A stretch of DNA of 10,692 nt, from the NCBI GenBank assembly GCA_029248845.1, contig JAQWIO010000012.1, forward strand, positions 1-10,692, in the 5' to 3' direction. The notes under the pieces are model-generated. The model did no database searches, was not told where the DNA came from, and saw only the letters and a program-made list of their open reading frames with translations. The position numbers were made by a program, and so were the translations under genes. Shown piece after piece: positions 7,237 to 10,692 of the stretch. This DNA comes from Polaribacter sp. (GTDB taxonomy: Bacteria > Bacteroidota > Bacteroidia > Flavobacteriales > Flavobacteriaceae). Within the stretch, counting starts at the first letter, position 1; every line of letters begins with the position of its first letter.

Positions 7237-7884
7237 TTATAAATTTAATTCTTTTATTATTTCAGAATGTATTGCATCAATTTTATGAGTACCGTCTATA
7301 TGCAAGGCTGTTTTATCTGTTGCTACATATTTCATATAGGCGTTCAGTCTGCTCTCTAAAACTTCTTTTGAATCGGGAAAAGGCTCGTTTTTTAATTTAG
7401 ATCTGTGTTGTGATTCTGTAACAGGAATTGTAATTACAAAATGTTTTCTTGGTTTTACAGAAATAAATAATAACAACTTCCATAAAATCCATTTTTCAAT
7501 TTTTTCATCCGGGAAGTTTAATCTAAAATCTAGTAATGTATCATAAATAAAACGGTCACAAATAATTTTTACTCCAAAAAACTCTTTAATTCTTACATAA
7601 AATCCATAAAGCAAGATAAGGTCTAATATAGATAAACTTAACCAAACCTTTCTTATTAACGGATTAGAAAATGACTTTTCTCTAGAACTAGCACGCTTAT
7701 CACTTTCTTTTTTAGAAGTTTGTTTAGAAATTTTAAAAAAATTTTTAAGGATCCTCATACCAGGTGTATAGCCTCCTCTAGCCCAAAGAATTAAACTCTT
7801 TGAACCTTTACTATTGTGTTTTTTTGCAACTAAATCTATTTGAGTAGACTTACCAGCACCGTCTAATCCTGAAAATGCAATCAT
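7237..7884 (-). CDS. Thymidylate-kinase-like P-loop kinase of polysaccharide locus
   Basis: A 215-residue P-loop kinase. Walker A is GLDGAGKST at residues 6-14; the TMK-type CDRFIYDT at 109-116 (D110, R111) is the substrate and magnesium site; KLKNEPFPDSKE (163-174) lies where the TMK lid would be, and DGTHKIDAIH ends the fold. It departs from housekeeping Tmk in having a polar, lysine-rich insert (about 53-72) and two unusually hydrophobic stretches (80-96 and 131-143) suggesting membrane contact. It resembles the TMK-like proteins of EPS clusters rather than the nucleotide-metabolism enzyme, so the phosphate acceptor may not be dTMP. Its ATGA start overlaps the wzy stop by 4 nt, and the APH-like kinase follows 4 nt later. 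The true substrate is not visible. Confidence 0.87.
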   Translation of the reverse strand: MIAFSGLDGAGKSTQIDLVAKKHNSKGSKSLILWARGGYTPGMRILKNFFKISKQTSKKESDKRASSREKSFSNPLIRKVWLSLSILDLILLYGFYVRIKEFFGVKIICDRFIYDTLLDFRLNFPDEKIEKWILWKLLLFISVKPRKHFVITIPVTESQHRSKLKNEPFPDSKEVLESRLNAYMKYVATDKTALHIDGTHKIDAIHSEIIKELNL

Positions 7885-9044
7885 TTATTGTTATTTTTTT
7901 TTGATATTGGTGCCATAATAATTAAACCTAAAATTAAAGAAGCTGGAGCAAAAAAAGAAGTGAAATTTGTAATAAAAAAACCTTGCACAAAAGCTCCCAC
8001 ATAAAAACTTTCATATAACCTTCTTTCTTTTAAACTTACATGTTTTAAGTTTTTCCAAAGAAAGAAAAATGGTATTACAAAGAACATAATCCCAATAAAC
8101 CCAGATTCTAAAAATACTTCTAAAAAAATATTATCAGAATGTATTTTTTTATTTTCTGTTTCCGTAAATCTACCATATGTTGGAATTGAATAATGCTGTC
8201 CAATATATTTCTTAGCTCCAAATAAAAAACTATAATCTCCATGACTAGACAATTCATCTATTTGATATTTCCAAGCTATTAACCTCCCACTAGAAATTTT
8301 ATTAACATCTGAATAATTAAAATTAGTGACAATAAATATACTTAATACTATAAAAAGATATTTTAAAAACCCTTTTATTCTAACATTAAATAACATGTAC
8401 CACAAAACAAATATCAAAATAAAAACAATTACATTCCTAGAAACTGAAAGTATTACTAAAAAAATAGAAAGAAAAATAAGTAGCCATGTTATTTTACTAA
8501 TCCTTTTGAATCCATTTTTTAAAATCACCAATGCGATTAAGCCTACTTGTATGTATTGCGCAAAATAATTTGGATTTTCATAACCAAAAGAAAGTCTATC
8601 TTGGCCAAAATAGCCTTTATCATTCATAAAGGCATAAACTCCAAATAAAAGAATAATGATACTAGAATAAATTACATATCTTAAAAGTTTACTCTTTACC
8701 TTTTCATTTGAATTCATAATTGGTACACTAATCGACAAATACACCCACCATAAAAAATACATAATTACAACTGAGATATTTATTTCTTCTTTATAAAAAA
8801 CAGAAATTATGAGGTAATACAAAGGAAACAAAAACAGTAATAACTGTATTATACTTCCAATTTGTAATCTTGAAATTGATTTTAATGAGAGTATTGAAAT
8901 TATAATAAACATCAATAACAGTGGTTTTTTTAAGAAATGCAGTTGAAAAGCAAAAACCGGATCAAGTAATAAATTCATACTTAACCCCATCACTAATAGG
9001 AGTGTGAAAAAGAGAAAAATTTGAACATTTTTTATTAACTTCAT
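7881..9044 (-). CDS. wzy: O-antigen polymerase / O-antigen ligase-like membrane protein (Wzy-type)
   Basis: A 387-residue integral membrane protein with about ten hydrophobic helices (starting at residues 7-27, 39-53, 64-82, 91-109, 121-139) and a long periplasmic loop at about 242-303. Family features of PF04932-type proteins are FGYENPNYFAQY (153-164, the N-P-N segment), an SRN after the next helices (202-204), SSGRLIAW with R254 in the periplasmic loop, and IHSDNIFLEVFLESGFIG (301-318), the conserved H-S-x-N...E-x-G stretch. Such proteins join lipid-linked repeat units in the periplasm or ligate glycan to lipid A core. Adjacency to wzx and glycosyltransferases favours polymerase over ligase, but sequence alone does not separate these. 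It overlaps wzx by one base (TAATG) and the TMK-like gene by four. Confidence 0.92.
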   Translation of the reverse strand: MKLIKNVQIFLFFTLLLVMGLSMNLLLDPVFAFQLHFLKKPLLLMFIIISILSLKSISRLQIGSIIQLLLFLFPLYYLIISVFYKEEINISVVIMYFLWWVYLSISVPIMNSNEKVKSKLLRYVIYSSIIILLFGVYAFMNDKGYFGQDRLSFGYENPNYFAQYIQVGLIALVILKNGFKRISKITWLLIFLSIFLVILSVSRNVIVFILIFVLWYMLFNVRIKGFLKYLFIVLSIFIVTNFNYSDVNKISSGRLIAWKYQIDELSSHGDYSFLFGAKKYIGQHYSIPTYGRFTETENKKIHSDNIFLEVFLESGFIGIMFFVIPFFFLWKNLKHVSLKERRLYESFYVGAFVQGFFITNFTSFFAPASLILGLIIMAPISKKNNNK

Positions 9045-10321
9045 TAATTTATATTATTGGTTTTAATTGATTTAAGTAAGTACAAAAACCTAAAACTTCC
9101 ATACACTAACATGGATGCCGAAATAGCTTTTACTGCTTGCAATACACTTTTATCAACTTCGAAACTTAAAAATACTATAAGAGAAAACACACCTGCAATA
9201 AGTGATATAGCAAAAACTTTTTTTAAACCATTAATTGCAAGAGCCATACTTTGTAGAGGTTGTGTTATAGCTATAGCGCTTGTACCAAAAAGCAAGTATA
9301 TTAATTCCGTTGAATATGATCCAATCGCTTTACCAAACAATTCTAAAATTTGATTTGAAAAAAAGTACACAAACAAAGAGACAAAAGATACCAAAAGAAT
9401 AGAAAACAATAACATTTTTGTTTTTAAAACCGTAAACTCCTCATTATTAGCATTTTTCTTGGCTATTAATGGCCCGAAAACAATACCCATAGCCGTTGGA
9501 GCAAGATATGTAAGCCCTGTCAGACGCAACAATATAGAAATCACGCCAACATTATATTCATCACTTAACAGCCTCATTAACCATAAACCAATTGTACCTG
9601 ATTCTAGTAAAAAAGTAATCATTGCTACACCCAACCATTTATAAATGGTCGAATCAGTTTTAATTAACGTTTTCAAAGAAAAATACTTGAATAAACTAAT
9701 TAAATTTATTTTAAAAGAATCAAAAAGCCATTTACATCCTAATAAAAACATCAAAGCATAAGATATAGTTCTCATTGCCAGAATTGTGTTTTTATTCAAT
9801 TTCATCACATAAATAAAAAAAAAGAGAAGTAATCCTGTAACAATTGTAGGCACTAAATAGATAAGTAGCACCCTTTTTTTTATAAAGTTTTCTGACCTAA
9901 ATATTGCTCCTATTAGAATTCCTAAAGAAAATAATGGCAGATATGCTAAAGAAAATAAAGAGTCATAAATATCTATTTTAGTTTCAGAGTATAGCGACAT
10001 TATTTTATAAAATAATATAGTTCCAAAAGCTGAAAACAATGACATCCATAAAACTTTTGAAAAAGATTTGAATATTAATATTTTGCTTTTTTTATTCTTT
10101 ACCCCTCCTAAATAAGGCAAATTATATGTTAATTTTTCATCAATTCCCATTTTTGCGAAAAAGCCGAAAAATGTAGTTGTTACAATAAAGAATTGATAAG
10201 CCCCCAAACTATCAACACCTGAAAAACGTGAAATAAATACTGCAACAAAAAAATTAACTATCTGAAATAAAATCATTCCAGTAAATGTAAACAATGTATC
10301 AATAGTAATTTTCCTACTCAT
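9044..10321 (-). CDS. wzx: Polysaccharide repeat-unit flippase (Wzx, MOP superfamily)
   Basis: A 425-residue membrane protein with 12 predictable hydrophobic helices (about 9-31, 40-57, 86-107, 120-141, 151-173, 180-201, 228-250, 257-283, 302-322, 336-357, 368-387, 396-416), the standard count for Wzx/PST flippases. The opening TFTGMILFQIVNFF and ISRFSGVDSLGAYQF match the family's first helix pair, with its conserved G-x-x-x-Y/F-F region. It moves the undecaprenyl-linked repeat unit from the cytoplasmic to the periplasmic face. The ATG at 10321 is preceded by AGGTAG, a weak possible ribosome-binding site. This is the first gene after the spacer that follows gmd and may lead the operon; no clear promoter was found upstream. 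Its stop overlaps the wzy start. Confidence 0.93.
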   Translation of the reverse strand: MSRKITIDTLFTFTGMILFQIVNFFVAVFISRFSGVDSLGAYQFFIVTTTFFGFFAKMGIDEKLTYNLPYLGGVKNKKSKILIFKSFSKVLWMSLFSAFGTILFYKIMSLYSETKIDIYDSLFSLAYLPLFSLGILIGAIFRSENFIKKRVLLIYLVPTIVTGLLLFFFIYVMKLNKNTILAMRTISYALMFLLGCKWLFDSFKINLISLFKYFSLKTLIKTDSTIYKWLGVAMITFLLESGTIGLWLMRLLSDEYNVGVISILLRLTGLTYLAPTAMGIVFGPLIAKKNANNEEFTVLKTKMLLFSILLVSFVSLFVYFFSNQILELFGKAIGSYSTELIYLLFGTSAIAITQPLQSMALAINGLKKVFAISLIAGVFSLIVFLSFEVDKSVLQAVKAISASMLVYGSFRFLYLLKSIKTNNIN

Positions 10322-10431
10322 CTACCTAAAAATATGCATGTTAATTAAAATATTTTAAAAAGGTATATCCTCATCTTTTAAATATTGGTCTTTTTTTATG
10401 ATTTTTTTTAACTTCAGGCACTAATAACTTT
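10322..10431 (-). other. AT-rich spacer between gmd and wzx
   Basis: This 110-bp spacer is the longest gene-free interval in the window. On the coding strand it holds runs of 7-8 A, a 14-bp all-AT palindrome (TTAAAATATTTTAA at 10345-10358), and no TTTG/TAnnTTTG pair typical of Bacteroidota housekeeping promoters. No GC hairpin followed by a T tract is seen in the transcribed direction, so I cannot support a terminator for gmd; read-through into wzx is possible. It also marks the change from the gmd end (about 39 % GC) to the more AT-rich cassette. Confidence 0.5.
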
Positions 10432-10692
10432 TCACTCCGCCTGTTTCAAAATTTCATGACCCGCTTTTAGCAAATCGACATCTTTTCTCATTAACGAAAC
10501 ATCACTTTGCATCATGTCTTTTACCAATGAAGCCAAATCGTGTTCTGGAACCCATCCTAGCTTTTCTTTTGCTTTGGTTGGATCACCAATTAATAAATCG
10601 ACTTCAGTCGGACGGAAATAAGTAGGATCAACAGACAATACCTCCTTGCCTAGGGCAGGTTGTACGTTGGTCGTTGGTCGTTGGTCGTTGTT
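10432..10692 (-). CDS. gmd: GDP-mannose 4,6-dehydratase, C-terminal end (partial; 5' part lies beyond the window)
   Basis: The last 86 residues of Gmd, read in frame from the window edge to a TGA at 10434-10432. The stretch GKEV..VDPTYFRPTEV, LLIGDPTKAKEKLGW and the LVKDMMQSDV helix is the strongly conserved end of Gmd, an NADP-dependent SDR enzyme that makes GDP-4-keto-6-deoxy-mannose, precursor of GDP-fucose, rhamnose, perosamine and colitose. Catalytic residues lie outside the window. A TTG at 10638 could be mistaken for a start, but the frame stays open upstream and the Gmd-like GKEV lies before it, so it is an internal leucine. Upstream residues (NNDQRPTTN...) come from a heptanucleotide repeat and are not normal Gmd sequence. 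Hand-counted GC of the conserved part is about 39 %, above most of the cluster. Confidence 0.9.
   Translation of the reverse strand, partial: NNDQRPTTNVQPALGKEVLSVDPTYFRPTEVDLLIGDPTKAKEKLGWVPEHDLASLVKDMMQSDVSLMRKDVDLLKAGHEILKQAE
10666..10692. repeat. Tandem repeat of heptamer GTTGGTC (three full copies plus a partial one; continues to the window edge)
   Basis: On the plus strand 10666-10672, 10673-10679 and 10680-10686 are identical GTTGGTC units, followed by GTTG at 10687-10690 and then TT. On the gmd coding strand the unit is GACCAAC. It contains no stop in any frame and translates as a 7-residue cycle (N-D-Q-R-P-T-T). Since 7 is not a multiple of 3, gain or loss of a unit changes the gmd frame. 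The true extent is unknown because the array meets the window end. Confidence 0.9.

Noticed and set aside
7237..7884. Housekeeping thymidylate kinase (tmk)
   Set aside because: Coupled to wzy and an APH kinase, with lysine-rich insert and hydrophobic stretches that differ from standard Tmk; the P-loop and DR motif alone are shared.
2722..7884. LicA/LicC/LicD-type phosphocholine module
   Set aside because: The APH-like kinase could parallel LicA, but there is no LicC-type sugar-like nucleotidyltransferase and no LicD-type transferase; PF14907 belongs to a different group.
8326..8568. Plus-strand open frame of 80 codons
   Set aside because: Antisense to wzy; lysine/isoleucine-rich composition is what the complement of TM-helix codons gives.
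9057..9353. Plus-strand open frame of 98 codons
   Set aside because: Antisense to the 3' end of wzx with no motif; wzx is well supported by its 12-helix pattern.
9459..9644. Plus-strand open frame of 61 codons
   Set aside because: Antisense to wzx, short, no recognisable features.
10345..10358. 14-bp AT-only palindrome TTAAAATATTTTAA as a terminator or operator
   Set aside because: Such palindromes are expected by chance in very AT-rich spacers; no GC stem or T tract in the transcribed direction.
10666..10692. Regular repeats as a CRISPR array
   Set aside because: Units are 7 bp and directly contiguous, with no spacers; it is a simple tandem repeat.

Overview
The window is a low-GC stretch (roughly 25-35 % GC in the blocks I counted by hand) in which every convincing gene lies on the minus strand, so transcription runs from high to low coordinates. 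Protein styles (PglC-like phosphoglycosyl transferase, DegT-type sugar aminotransferase, Gmd C-terminus), gene order and the lack of strong Shine-Dalgarno sites suggest Bacteroidota, most likely Flavobacteriia. This is an inference from style, not a database match. It is a surface-polysaccharide (O-antigen, capsule or exopolysaccharide) locus of the Wzx/Wzy type.

Layout in transcription order, right to left: (1) 10692-10432, the 3' end of gmd (GDP-mannose 4,6-dehydratase), with a 7-bp tandem repeat inside its reading frame at the window edge; (2) a 110-bp AT-rich spacer; (3) 10321-9044, Wzx-type flippase; (4) 9044-7881, Wzy-type polymerase or O-antigen ligase-like protein; (5) 7884-7237, thymidylate-kinase-like P-loop kinase; (6) 7232-6123, APH/choline-kinase-fold phosphotransferase; (7) 6130-4994, WbuB-like GT4 glycosyltransferase; (8) 4994-3885, second GT4 glycosyltransferase; (9) 3873-2722, PF14907-type nucleotidyltransferase-fold protein; (10) 2718-2113, PglC-like initiating phosphoglycosyl transferase; (11) 2093-1128, ATP-grasp ligase; (12) 1138-446, HAD-IA hydrolase; (13) 421 to beyond position 1, N-terminal part of a DegT/DnrJ/EryC1 aminotransferase. 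From wzx onward genes overlap by 1-11 nt or are 3-24 nt apart, so items 3-13 look like one translationally coupled operon.

How they may work together: the aminotransferase makes a nucleotide-linked amino sugar. The PglC-like enzyme moves the first sugar phosphate to undecaprenyl phosphate on the cytoplasmic face. The two GT4 enzymes extend it to at least a trisaccharide, Wzx flips the unit and Wzy polymerises it. Gmd could supply a GDP-6-deoxy-sugar precursor. Two modules are not explained by this textbook scheme: an ATP-grasp + HAD pair between the initiating transferase and the aminotransferase, which might decorate the amino sugar by an amide-type ligation, and a trio of kinase-like and nucleotidyltransferase-like proteins (TMK-like, APH-like, PF14907) that might make or attach a phosphorylated substituent. 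Both are hypotheses from gene context.
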